Shown here in pieces: positions 35,101 to 49,054 of a stretch of DNA of 64,000 nucleotides. Location: positions 1-64,000 of the forward strand of contig JADNYJ010000147.1 in NCBI GenBank assembly GCA_015501075.1. The letters run 5' to 3'. The notes under the pieces were generated by a model. The model had not been told where the DNA came from, did no database searches, and worked only from the letters and a program-made list of their open reading frames with translations. The position numbers were made by a program, and so were the translations under genes. The DNA is from Gymnopilus junonius. Lineage: Eukaryota; Basidiomycota; Agaricomycetes; Agaricales; Galerinaceae. Position 1 is the first letter of the stretch. The number at the start of each line of letters is the position of its first letter.

Positions 35101-35503
35101 TTTGTACGGATAGTTTAGTGCGTTCCCTACATAGCCCCTTTATAAAAGGCAATCTTGCAACGGTCCGAATCGTCCGCTCTCCAAACCCCAGATCGGGGAC
35201 CCGGCAAGCCCCATTCGATCAGGCGTATGCCGGCAACTTTTCTCAGAGAGATCTGTGGAAGATCGTGCTCATCTGAGATCTTCACTTGGTCGGCTTGTTG
35301 CGTCGTTTGTCCCTGTAGGCGGTCTCATCTTTTTCCTTATTTCCTTTCACGTGTCCATCCTTGTCGTTTTTGCGCAACTTGCTCCTCTTTTGCAACTCTC
35401 TTCTGCGGTCTCTCGTACCGGCATCCGAACGCGGTACTTTACACTTCCGGCCCGGCAGCGACCATGATAAGCAGCCCGACTCGACATCCATTCTCCAAGT
35501 CCA
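35101..35503. promoter_or_regulatory. Divergent promoter region, polyol dehydrogenase / SDR
   Basis: 403 bp between the two start codons. The polyol-dehydrogenase side has TTTATAAAAGG at about 35140, read as CCTTTTATAAA on the minus strand, a plausible TATA box about 40 bp upstream of that gene's ATG. The SDR side is pyrimidine-rich. Shared control is inferred. Confidence 0.5.
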
Positions 35504-37962
35504 ATGGATCCAACTCCTTCGGTCCCAGTCCTCGATCTTTTCTCCCTCAAGGGCCAGAATGCCCTCATTACCGGCGCCTCTCGAGGCAAGTTCTTCCTTT
35601 TTTTCAATTTTATTCAACCCACATTAACCTCCTGACAGGAATAGGTGCTGCATGTGCCCTTGCACTCGCTCAGGCCGGTGCTAATCTCTGCCTCGTACTC
35701 CGCCCTCCCGCGGACTCGTCTTCATCCTCGTCTACCCCGGACATCATCAACACGATATCTGCTGCTTGCCCCAACATCAGAACCGAGGTCGTACATGTTG
35801 ATCTCTCCGACATCCCATCAGTCAAAGCGGCGTTTCCCCAAGCATTGGAAAAGATGAACGGCGAGATTGACATTTTTGTTAACTGTGCTGGTATTCAGCG
35901 ACGCGCCCCTGCCGAGGTTTTTAGCGAAGAATATTGGGATGAGGTAAGTTAGTCCCCGGATTTTAGATCCCTGTGTCGTCTTTCGCCCTTCTTCCTTTAT
36001 ATCTTCGAAATGAGTCCCCTTGTGACTTTTTTTTCTACACCATTGGATTTCTCTCGCTCCGCTTCACTCTTTCTTCACTTGAACTTGTCGTCTTACCGGG
36101 TTCCTGATACCCGTATTTCTTTTCTCAAACACTACCTGCCTAATTCATTTATATCCCACCGCCGATCTGGCCGCCAATCCGCCGGACACCCAAACCACCT
36201 TGTGTCTTCCGGGTCACGCACTGTCATTACCCACCCCACCCGTGGACCGTACCGTTCTTCGTTATCACTTCTTTCGTGTGCTGTTTTATTTTATCTTTCT
36301 TCTTGCTCCTTGTTCATTTGAGTTCATGCCTCAAAGTTGCACAGGCGACTTCTCTTTACCATTGCGCAGCTGCGTTCTCAGTGGCTGAATTCTTTATCCC
36401 AATATCTGGCGCTTCGTGCCCTTCTATCGCATTCAACTCCTGCGATCCTCGGCTTCTACTTCTTTTTCCAAACCCTTCAAAATCTCCCGCTTTCGAATCT
36501 ACTTCGCTCTACTGTCACTCTGTTTTCCCAACTACTCGTGTCTTGTGCCTTTCAGGTTGCTTCCCTGTTCTCAAATTTCCGTAAAGACGAACCCACAGAG
36601 GGGTCCTTATAATTCCCCAAGCACTGGGCAGCCCAACTGTCTGTCATGATGCGTTGCTTTCGGGCCTAGTCCTGAAAAGCTTCAGATCAGACTTCGAGGA
36701 CTGTAAGCCCGGTATTGCTCACCTCATTGTCTATATTGAGAACATTGGATTGCATCATAGATGACGTCGCTATACCCGCAATCCTGCGCGCTTTATCTGT
36801 TGCCTTGTCTATTCGATCGGCATTCGCAGGTCGCGACCGTCGAAGGCGATAACTTTAGCCTTATTTGGTTTCATCTTCCCTGGATACAGTGCGCACCGCT
36901 TGTACACTAGTGCTTTGCTATCCTCGGTCCGATTTCAACGATAGCGCGGATCGTCTCTACTCGTCTTCCTCCTGCCTTTCCTCATTTTGCTTATTGTCAT
37001 GGAAACGATTATTTTCGTTTTCATTGTCTGAATTCCGATGTTTTCATTTCCCTTTTCGTAAATTTATTCATTTTCCCCACGATCGCTCTAGTGCCAAGCA
37101 AACACCCATTCCTTCATCATCTTCTTAACTTTCGTGGAATAGTAATTGACTGATTTTAATATGTCTCAAATAGGTAATAACTACCAACCTTAAATCAGGT
37201 TTCATTCTTTCCCAAGCAGCTGGCGCACACATGCTGTCGCTAACGCCGTCGGATCCACACAAGATATCAGTCAAGTCTATAATCCACTTTGCATCCTTAC
37301 TCTCCTTCCAAGGTGGGCTGACGGTACCGGCATACGCCGCTGCGAAAGGCGGCATTGCCCAACTCGTCAAAGCGCTCTCAAACGAGTGGAGTGCCAAGGG
37401 AATAAGGGTGAACGCCATTGTTCCTGGATATATCAAGACAGATATGTAGGTGTTTCTTGTTGAAAGGTGGAATTTTTTTTTAATTCATGTGGTCCCTGGC
37501 AGGAACTCTGCACTCCTGGCTAATCCTACGAGGCTACGCCAAATTAGCGAGCGTATCCCCGCTGGTAGATGGGGCGAACCTGCGGATTTTGCGGGCGTGA
37601 CGGTGTTCCTTGCTAGCAGAGCAAGCCAATACGTGTGTGGGGAGTTGGTTGTTGTTGACGGCGTGAGTTATATACTTATTTGTTTCTCTTCCCTTGTTGT
37701 GAGCAAAGCCGGAAACAACTGCGGTTGGAAAAATTCTATCACATCACCACTTGGTCTACGTGAACCAAGCGAAGCCGTCTTTGGCGTTGTTCCACTTTGG
37801 GATGTGTGTTTAGGCGCTCAATTTTTACCGCCTTGTCTCTTGCTCGCTCTTTGGGTGTATATTTATGTTGTCTTTTTCGTCGTGCCCTGGTGTATGATCG
37901 ATCCGATCGCTGACTGCCCTTTTTTTCATTTCACCTCAATGCAGGGATGGATGGGTCGGTGA
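35504..37962 (+). CDS. Short-chain dehydrogenase, 2-deoxy-D-gluconate 3-dehydrogenase-like
   Basis: Five exons, 35504-35585, 35639-35943, 37174-37445, 37503-37662 and 37945-37962, give 278 residues. Classical SDR features: TGASRGIG (residues 23-30, cofactor binding), NCAG (109-112), Ser170, and the catalytic Tyr183/Lys187 in YAAAK. The C-terminal block [13 protein letters not shown] and the short end are as in KduD/2-deoxygluconate dehydrogenases; other SDRs such as gluconate 5-dehydrogenase are close. The first intron has a GC donor (GCAAGT) with normal AG. Intron 2 is 1,230 nt and intron 4 is 282 nt, far above the local norm of about 55 nt. The final exon encodes only GWMGR and the stop. 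Its divergent partner is a polyol dehydrogenase, so the pair may act on related sugars. Confidence 0.85.
35944..37173 (+). other. 1,230-nt intron 2 of the SDR gene
   Basis: Donor GTAAGT and acceptor ATAG are canonical and the flanking exons join in frame. The interior is pyrimidine-rich on the plus strand and contains only short unrelated frames. I find no terminal inverted repeats or reverse-transcriptase motifs. It may be an inserted sequence that is still spliced out, or host a non-coding RNA. Confidence 0.55.
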
Positions 37963-40900
37963 TCGCATCTTCATCATTAGCACATTCGTGAGGTGATGAA
38001 GGAACATCATCCTAAGAAGAATAACATACATTTGGAATCTTATTTGGTAGGAAGCACGGAAAGTCAAACAACGCCCTGGTCTTGACTAGTTTGGTAAGTG
38101 TTTAATGAACAAATGGAAGTGCGCCACACATGCTCTAGCTATTTGAGTATCTTGTCCGCTGCCAGGTCCAACTCGTACTGATGTTAGATTGCCTGTTATC
38201 CCCCAAGGATCTCAAGGCTCCCACTGTCATAGGATAAATTCATCAGTGACAACGCCCATTCACACGAACGGGACGAAGGTTTAATTATTACGGCACTGGT
38301 TTATTTTGGTTAAATGCAAGGACCAGGCTCGACCAGCCATCTGACCGTGTCCGCTGCGCAACCTGGTGCCCTGCCAGATATAGGTCTGAATGAAGCGCCC
38401 GCATAAAGATAAGGAACTAGAGTTATGTACACGTATTTCGTTGCTGGGTTAACTAGGTACGCACGGCTACTTTCATACATATTTCAGTGACACATTGAAT
38501 TCAGTTCTAAGAGCTAACGGCGAAATGGCGATTTTTCCTAAATATCCCTCCTTACGCCCATATGTATTCTATCCTCACTATCTTGTGGACACTGCGTCAA
38601 GCGAACCAGGAACGACACAAGTCGTCTCTCGATCTCCAGTACTGTAACAACTATATAGTAATCCAAAGTTGAGACGTTGCCGGCATTGTCCAGACTCTTC
38701 CCATCTCACTTTGATGTAATACTCTTATAGGCAAATTAAATGCTCAAGCTCGACAGTCCCTGCGGCAGGCACCACTCTCCTTGATCAGGCGGCTATCCCT
38801 GTCAAGCTCAGATCCCGCCCAACGCGGTTCCGATAATGCGCGTATAGGATGTGCGCCAGCGCCTTTTGATTTAAAAGGTATAGCGCCAAGAATATTGCGG
38901 ACATTTGCACGTTTTCACAGAGCAGCATGGACGCTCGACTTATGGTCACCGTGACCACCTTGACTTTTTTGGTCCGACAAAAGCTTCTAGAAAGGCAGCC
39001 GTGTCCATAATAAAGACAGCTACGCTCGACAGCAGGACGAACAGCACACCGCCGTCTCCTTTACCTGACATTGAAAAAATTCGATGCATTCTGCAGTCGA
39101 AGAAGCTTGAAAACAGCTGAACCAAATTGCAGGACTCTTGGAATATTGATAGCTATTAATCCTTTATTGTTATATGGAAAACTACCAGCATATGCGGAGG
39201 GTAGACATAATAGTCGTCTACAGTTATCAGAGATATCTAACGGAAAAATGACAGCTCAATTCTACTAGTATATCCTAAGGGACACGCAGTTTATGGCGTC
39301 ACCTTTCCTTTCTCCTTAGACTTTAGACTTCACACTATGTCTGTTTCAATCTTTGGTCATCCCTAGCATTTTCTTAATATGTACTGTCCACTAACGGCCT
39401 ATCAATGACCGGACCTTCTATACGTTACCCTTGAGGAAAGAACTCCATCTTGAAATTCTTTAAAGCTTCCACGTTCGACGACTTCCGATTGTCGGAGGAA
39501 ACATGCTGAATTTATAGAACTGAATTGGGCTTCTCCCGCGATGCTACGAGTTAGCTATTCTCAATCGTTCGAACGGGAATTTTTGTGGTATATCGAGCAC
39601 ACTCGTCGCATGTTCTCAGCTTCTTGTATTTCATTATACCGGAGAGGAGATAAGAGAGAAGTAGCAAACCGGACCCTCGTTCCGACTCTCCAAGTGATAG
39701 ATCTACGTATGGGCACCAGGCTGGCTCCTAAAGGGAATGAGGGTCTCAAATGCACGCAAGATAACTTCGTGTGTATGGCGTTTCTATTCCTGTCAAAAAT
39801 TTACCCCGTTTATGATATTTACGATAAACAGTTTTAGAGCAAGATTCCAGGGACCGCAGATTGACTATGCAATTAGGATATCCCAAGCACAAGTGATTTA
39901 CCAACCGAATCCAAAGATAGGATCTCGACAATCGTAAGAGAAAGCGAGTCGGTGGGTATCCGCAAGCAATTTTAGCATCGTAGGAGATGCATGTGCTGTG
40001 ACTAAACTCATGATTTCGAGTCGGGACTCCTGATGTATAGAACGCCCAACTGAAGATGTGGGGTCCCCGTGAACGGAGATGAAGAAAGCCGACAGTGCCC
40101 ATAGTTAATTAGAACCACAAGAAATTCGATTCTATGTTAGGTTCCTATGCATTGGCTCGACCAAGAGGCTAGGTGTAATAAAACGGTTCATCCGACATCT
40201 CGGCCAGGATTCCAAAGGAAAGAGTGGGTTTCAAAGTGAGGCTAAGGTCCGTGTATAGACCCAACTCCTTGTAATAGCAGATCCGAGGATGTGTAAAAGA
40301 GCCAGGTCCTTTATCCGTCGATTTCGCGAGTGAGCAGTTGTCTGTAGAAGGTGGAATTGCAATTTGAGAGCAATCAGTCGGAACACCGTTCCGATGTGAA
40401 TCATGTGACTGAATTAAGCGTCATCCACGTTGTGCGGACGGGCTTTCGCTATGGCTCGCGTTTCGGCGCTTATGAAGCATCGAATGTCCTGCAGGGAAGA
40501 ACCCCTCCAAATTTCTTCCCGATTATTCAAACTATATATGTTCTGAATTTTTGACCAGTTCTGAAAGGATTTCTACCATAGTTTAAGCTGTGAATAGCCA
40601 TCCACACAAGATGGTGCTATTTTTAAATCGACAAAGGGCTTGTGATGGAGTTTCTTCACTGCGTAGTTGGTGGGCAGGCGCGAGGATTGAACATACTTAA
40701 AGTATCCTGGCCGCGGGGTTAATTAACTACCGGGTCATGGAACAACAAGCTACCGTTCAGACCAAGTCAAATGTGACACTCCGGTTGAGGCTCAAACTAG
40801 GATCCCCGGTACCGTCATCCGTGGAATTTGCCAGTAATGCCTCTCATCGGCGGTGACTATTACAAGATAAGCACCCTAATAAGAGATAAAGCTGCCGATA

Positions 40901-43900
40901 TAAGTAGCGTAGGGCAGGATTTTCTACCGTTGTTCCAATAATTGTGACATGGTGGGAAGGCTAGATTGGGTGATCAATCTGACGACGTGCAAACCTCCCA
41001 AGCCCATTACACGTTCTTACACGAACCATTAGCAAATCAAAATGGTATTTACTACTCAGGTGAGATAAAATATGTTAATATTAGTACATCGGAAAATCAC
41101 CGTAATTATCCAAGTGGCTTGAAAAGTCTCTTGGCTTTTTAGAAAGAGAGACAGGCTCGGAACAAGGGAGACGGTGTGGTTAAGTGCCATGCTTCTTTCT
41201 TGTAGAAGTTTTCAGATAATCTGCCGTGGCATGGACATGAAGAATAGTTGCCTTCCTTTACACATGCCCTGATTTATCTATGGCAAGAAAGGCCCCTAAC
41301 CTACGGCAACGAGAGAATGATATAATCTACCAAATGGCCTTATTAACACCTCGGGTGCATCAAGAAATATTTTATAAATCCCTCCCCGTAAATTTGGCAG
41401 GTGGTTATTCATGGTATAAGACCAAGGAAGGCCGAACTTGACCTACATTTAGAGTGCGCGCCCACGAACGCTTCATGTTCGCACTGTGTCGTACTTAGGT
41501 GATATTTGAATCGTCTAGTGATTAATTGGCCTTTACTAATGTCAGGGCATTTGGCATACCCTGCGAATAGATGCTAATGAGCATCCTCATCTCTCTGATC
41601 TTCTGTTCCTCTGGCCCTGGAATGCACACACATATCATTACTGCCCACTGAGAAAGTGTTACAATCTATTTCACCTGCAAGCAAGCCATGATGGAAACAA
41701 TCTTATAGCTAGGTTATAAATCAACTCTGCTGTCAGGATCTCCATCGGAAATTTTCGATGATAATGAGAGATGCTTAACGTTTAATGTCGGACTAAAGAA
41801 AGAATGCAATGTACCCCATTTACTCTTCGGAAATGTTCGAGCTTCTTCGCCTCAGTCATCTCATGTGAGTACCACCTGGTCGGATTAAAAGGTCACAACG
41901 GCCTCTTTCCGCCTTTCTCGAAGCTTTCTTGAGCATGACTTGAAACTTAAATGATTCCATACAAGGTCCGAAGCCTGGCATCCACTCTACTTACGAACTA
42001 TCTGATTTAAAGCCCACCACTTAGTACAAGATGGAGATCCTTAAAGTTAACCACTGATCACAAAATGATGGAAATGCCTGGAGGAAGAATCAAGTGTTCT
42101 TTTGGCCATGACATGTTCTGCTATAAGACATGTCAAAATTCTTTTGCATCGTTGAAAAAAGAATGAGACCCATGTGTTCCCTGTTTTTGACGATGGCACG
42201 ATGGGAGTTGTTGGCTTCTGTGTCTGGTGAAATTGGGGGAACGCGTGGGACGCTTCATAGAAGAGTCTAGAAATAATGCTCAAGGGAAAATTGCAACTCG
42301 GATATAAGCACGAGGAGAACTTTAAGTTGTAACCGCAAGAAGCGCCTGCACCTAGTCCAAGGATATATCGATAGGAACAATGAATGAATAGCATACCCCA
42401 ATGAGAAGATGCTTTCAGCAAATGACATGGAAGATGCCGAATCCCCGATAGCCACTTTCCCTCTCCAGGGTATCCCCGAATCAGGGTCTCGATCCTTACC
42501 AGATAATTCCCGCTATGAACAGGAGTACCTGGGTACTTCAGAAGTTCCTAATTGAATACGCAAGGAGGATTTTGGTTGAGGCTCACACGAATGCAGGGCC
42601 GGTCCGAAAGAATGGAAATAGACCACGACATTCCAATGGCATAAAGAAGGTTATTCAATCTTTCCATAGACTTCGAAAGTGAATCCAGTTGGCCGTAAAC
42701 AAACAGTGATTTCAAAAGGGAGGAGATGGAAACTTGTGTTAGTAAAATCTGCAGGCCTCTTCTTATGTCGACTCTTCTTTGAGATTGAATAAGACAGACC
42801 GATGTTATAAAACGTCTGCCAAGAATTTGGGCGCTTTGCTATGCATGAATCCACCAACAGGAAACCCGATTTAATTTTTAATAGCCTGCATTGGATGATT
42901 ACCTCGATTTTCAGACCTGATTTCCCCAGAAGGCATTAACTGAGAACTCTGCGTCGGACCGCTGCGCCCCGAGGTGTTGATCCACGAAGCCGGTCCATAG
43001 CCGCCTCGTTCGTCTCAAAAGGACCAAGGAATATTAATACCACCCCGAGCAAGTGGGTATCTCCACTGTCCAGGTTGTATCTCTCAAATGAGGGATTGAT
43101 CTTGATTACCGTGGTCCAAGCTAAAGAGTACTGTATCTTCTCAGTGGCACCCATAAAGTAAGATCCCAGTGACAGATTATAGACGGTCTTCATCCAGACG
43201 AAATACTCCTTCAAAACATCGCCAAAGTGATGATTCCATGTTCTTTTTAACAGAGTAAGGATGCGCAGTATACGGGATCCAGTATGGCAAACAGGGCAAA
43301 GCAGAGTCAGAGGGACATGACTCAATAGACTCTATGTAGGCGTAGGGGCTCTAGGGTCACTTTGATTATAGCGAAAAATCGTTGGTCTTCAATAGCGGCG
43401 TGTCGGCAGAGTAAAATCGACAGAAGTTTCTGAATCCCCCCGGCATGTGTAGGTCAAGGGTCTTCAAGGGCAAGGAAAGTCTTCAGCCACAGATTTAGCA
43501 GGGTGACGAGAAGTTATGCACACTAGTCGAGCGAATAAAATGGCAAAGCTTTGAATCCTTGAGATGGCCTAGAGTAATTCGCCTTTCCGTAAGTTTTAGT
43601 AGGTTAGTAGCATCGATAGGTTGGCCTTGAAGGAATAGACTACCGCGATGTTCCATGACAGTCACTAGGAGAAGTGAATAAAGTTCTACCACAGTGAGTA
43701 CTAATGCCGTTAAGAATGGCTGACATCGCTTAGTGGATTGAACAAACCGCTCACCTCGATCCTGCCATCCACATCCCCAGATGATGGCCTATAATCATGA
43801 AGCGCCGGTTGAGTCGGTTCCCTTCCTCAGATTCTGAGGGAAGAGCAACTTTCCTTGCGACCAAATTTGGTTATGAATTCGCATGATCACATGAGCATCC

Positions 43901-44551
43901 TTAGCTAATCGTCACAGATGCCACGGTTCACCTCGTTCCTGCCTTCTCAAATCCGAGGCAAAAATTTTTGGCAAAAGCCAACGGCGGCGTCCCCAAAGAA
44001 CAGAGGCAATTTTATAACGACATCGCAAAGCGGACCATCTTTGGATCAATCTACTGGAGCCATCAACTTCAGGTATCAATCATTCTTTTATAATGGTCCT
44101 GTCACCATGAGAAACGCTGGGAATTCTATCGCACTTGGGAACCTCGACCTGTGGCGACCATGGTCTCCAGGGCACTGACGCGGAATGAGATTATGGTTAA
44201 CTCTGAGTCTCGCTATCGTTCTGGGGTTTTGATTTTCTACAACAGGTGCGATCTGCGCTGAAATTCATAGCTGTCAGAGACTGGACAATCCTTACCAGTC
44301 GATTATCAACTGATGTACAAAAGACATCTGAAACAAGAACACAAAGTCAAAGGTCCCTGTGTAACTATTTTCATCAGATGAAATCAAGGAGGTCAAGGCA
44401 ACCCGCCTACGCCTCCCAGCGACCCCGTCAGCGTCGAGATTGATCATATATAAGGCCAAATTGTGCTCGCTCATACATTCCCCTAGACCCGTTCCTCATA
44501 TTTAGTATTTAAAGTTCTTTATTTCTTTTTCAACAAACCTTCTCTGCGGCC
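37963..44551. other. Second gene desert, 6.6 kb
   Basis: No recognisable gene. Isolated frames such as 38905-39120 plus and 42936-43325 minus (about 129 residues, no ATG at its start) show no known domain. The right end, from about 44450, contains the malic enzyme promoter. No LTRs, terminal repeats or tRNAs were found by eye. Confidence 0.5.
43918..44178 (+). CDS. Candidate hypothetical ORF, 86 residues
   Basis: An ATG-started frame (MPRFTSFLPSQIRGKNFW...) ending in TGA, 370 bp upstream of the malic enzyme. It is somewhat longer than other frames in the desert and has a basic N-terminal half. I recognise no domain, signal peptide or splice signals. It may be chance. Confidence 0.15.
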   Translation: MPRFTSFLPSQIRGKNFWQKPTAASPKNRGNFITTSQSGPSLDQSTGAINFRYQSFFYNGPVTMRNAGNSIALGNLDLWRPWSPGH

Positions 44552-46759
<2,208 letters not shown>

Positions 46760-47051
46760 ACGCCTTAATGTCAACCATACCTTATAAAAAACGTCGTATC
46801 GCCAGTCTAATTTTGAACCTAGATTCCCGTTTAGACATAGATATCTGTAAACATCCCCCATACTCATCCTCGGAAGATCCGTTCGTAATACTAACACTCC
46901 AGTGTTTTGAATAAAATGTATTGAGAAATAGATATCTAGTGAAAAGGTATTGACGTTACATGAATGATTATGAATACAATTGTGAAAAGAAAACAGAAGT
47001 TGCTTCTTCAATACAATAACAAAACTATACCAGATAGGAAGATCTACTTGC

Positions 47052-48417
47052 TCAACCTGGATTTGAAGATAAAGGTGAAAAGCGCTTGGCAGCAATAGCC
47101 TTTGGCGGTAGAGGCGGAGGAGCAAAGTCTATGGTTGATCTACGTCCAAGAGAATCACTAACACCATTACGCGATCCTCCTGGGCCCTCGCTGCGGGAAC
47201 CGTTACTCCGATTAGAGCGAGAAGGTACCGGTGCCCAAAAATTGGGGTCATTTTGAAGAATAGACTCAGTACCAGTGAAAGACGTGTAAACAGTATCTAA
47301 GCAAAGGTGTCAGTGAAATACGCTGCCGAGTAAACCCAACTCACCTGGCCGAGCTTTCTTCGCTTCTGGACACGAGACTCTTACAACCTGTCGCAGTCTC
47401 GCAAGGGTCCGCCGCCGAAAGATAAAGAATATGACGCTTCCTACCAATAAAAGGAAACCAATAACAGCAAGAGCTGCAGTAAGGATTTTGACAGACTTTT
47501 GAGACGTTTGATGGTGACCACCGGAGGAAGAACTCATTTGTTCCATGGCGGCAGATGAAGAATTACTGGACAAAGGGGTCTGGGATGTTTGGGATTTGGT
47601 AGTATTAGAAAATGGCTTAGTTGTTGGCTGACCGACTTCCATGTTTTTCGTGTCCATGTTGGGAAAAACGAAAAATCCAGAAAGAGTATAGGGAGCTGAC
47701 GCCTTTGTGATATTGATAATGATAAGATGTTCCTCATCCGAAAGGTGCTGTTGTGTGGCAAACAGTGGTTGGTGCGGGATATCCATAGCTGCACGTGGAA
47801 GAGTCGTCGGAAACGGGGGATTTTTGTCGAGGAAATATACCGCTGAAGGAGGTGGAACGGTGTCATTGCTGGCGGGTACTGTACCAAAGATCAGGATACC
47901 ACTCCCTTCATCTAAAGTGAGTCATTAAAGATCGACATCTTCTAGTAGCAAAGCTCACCGTTAAACTTCAGCGATATTGACGACCCTGGGGTCGTCGTAC
48001 TGTGGGAAGTGAACGATTGGGGTCCCACATTGAGAAACCAGACACCGCCGTAATGTACAAATGGATCGTTGTCGGGTATTAGACATTGTGGACAAGAGAA
48101 ATTATGTGGTACCAGAGAAGATGCGAGTGTAGACGTAGTATGAACAGGTGTTGAATTTGATGTTGTCGAGGTTGTCTCGTCAGCTACGTAGGCACGCCGG
48201 CCTAGGTTAATCATTAACCTCTTTGCGCGTTGACTAAGGTTCGTTGACTTCGTGTATGAAGTAGGGGTCGGCGTAATGACTTCCTGTTCGGAGATGGGAG
48301 ACATCAAGTCCCTTGGATGATCTGCAAAGTCCAATGCTTCGCCTCCATTTCAAGTGAGCACAGTATCCGATCTTGAGTAATCTTGGACTCACTGTGAGCA
48401 GCCCGCTGAGGGGGCAT
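47052..48417 (-). CDS. Single-pass membrane protein of unknown function
   Basis: Four exons, about 410 residues. After a short N-terminus (MPPQRAAH, placed by a 5' splice) comes a Thr/Ser-rich region. A beta-rich segment follows (PFVHYGGVWFLNVGP, GSGILIFGTVP), then a Ser/Thr-rich stalk and one hydrophobic helix (ILTAALAVIGFLLLVGSVIF). A basic stop-transfer (FRRR) and a Ser/Pro-rich cytoplasmic tail ending PPPLPPKAIAAKRF complete it. Many agaricomycete genomes carry proteins of this architecture, often taken as surface or sensor proteins; I do not recognise a named family. No classical signal peptide is visible, so either the true first exon is missing or the helix acts as signal anchor. The PPPLPPK motif resembles an SH3-binding site. 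Confidence 0.65.
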
Positions 48418-49054
48418 TATTATGGCCTAAATGCCAGCCATGTAAGCATATTGCAGGTCTTCAAGTTTCATGCAAAAGAACTGAATGGATACGTACATAA
48501 ATCTTCTAAATTATGGGGTGGCCGCCGTAGGAACCAAGGAATTTATATGTCGTTCCCAAAGACTCCCGATTTACTGGTACAAGGATACCAGCATATTGAA
48601 ATGTTTCTTTTTTGGTTGGATCGGTTTCCCACTGGATCGGGGTCACCTCCACAGAAGAGTGCCTTTCCTAGCCAGGCTGCAACCAGGGTTGCTAACCAAT
48701 AAGCTTGGACTTCCACCGACACATTGGGTTTAGGTCTTCTGAAGTCGTGAATGACTAACACAGGTTGTACGTAAATCGACTTTTGGCCCATTGGTTAAGT
48801 GGTTGGTCAACGGTCCAGCTTCAGGCTGATTTTTGAGTTTGGGCTTAGAATGAATGAATGAGTGCGAGCAACTTTGACGCCCTGTTATCGTTGCCTTCCC
48901 ATGGTTGGTACGGGGAGTTTTTCGTCGACATCGTGGGAAGTTAAAAACCATTCGGAGGAACGCACTAAACACTAGCAAATCATCCAATGTATTGTAGAGG
49001 AATATGAATGTGTAAATCAAACTAACGGAACAATAGATGTGTGTTCTCTAGGTT
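48418..49054. other. Intergenic between two minus-strand genes
   Basis: About 640 bp. Short frames on both strands lack recognisable features. It holds the promoter of the membrane-protein gene and the 3' end of the ABC transporter. Confidence 0.5.

Noticed and set aside
36010..36321. Open frame inside the long SDR intron
   Set aside because: Ser/Leu/Phe-rich product expected from pyrimidine-rich DNA; no domain recognised.
40660..40760. Possible tRNA (T-arm-like CGAGGATTGAACA)
   Set aside because: No matching acceptor, D or anticodon stems could be folded on either strand.
47942..48334. N-terminus MDFADH as start of the membrane protein
   Set aside because: The codon there is TTG, not ATG; an acceptor lies just downstream and an ATG exon ending GCTCACA joins in frame.
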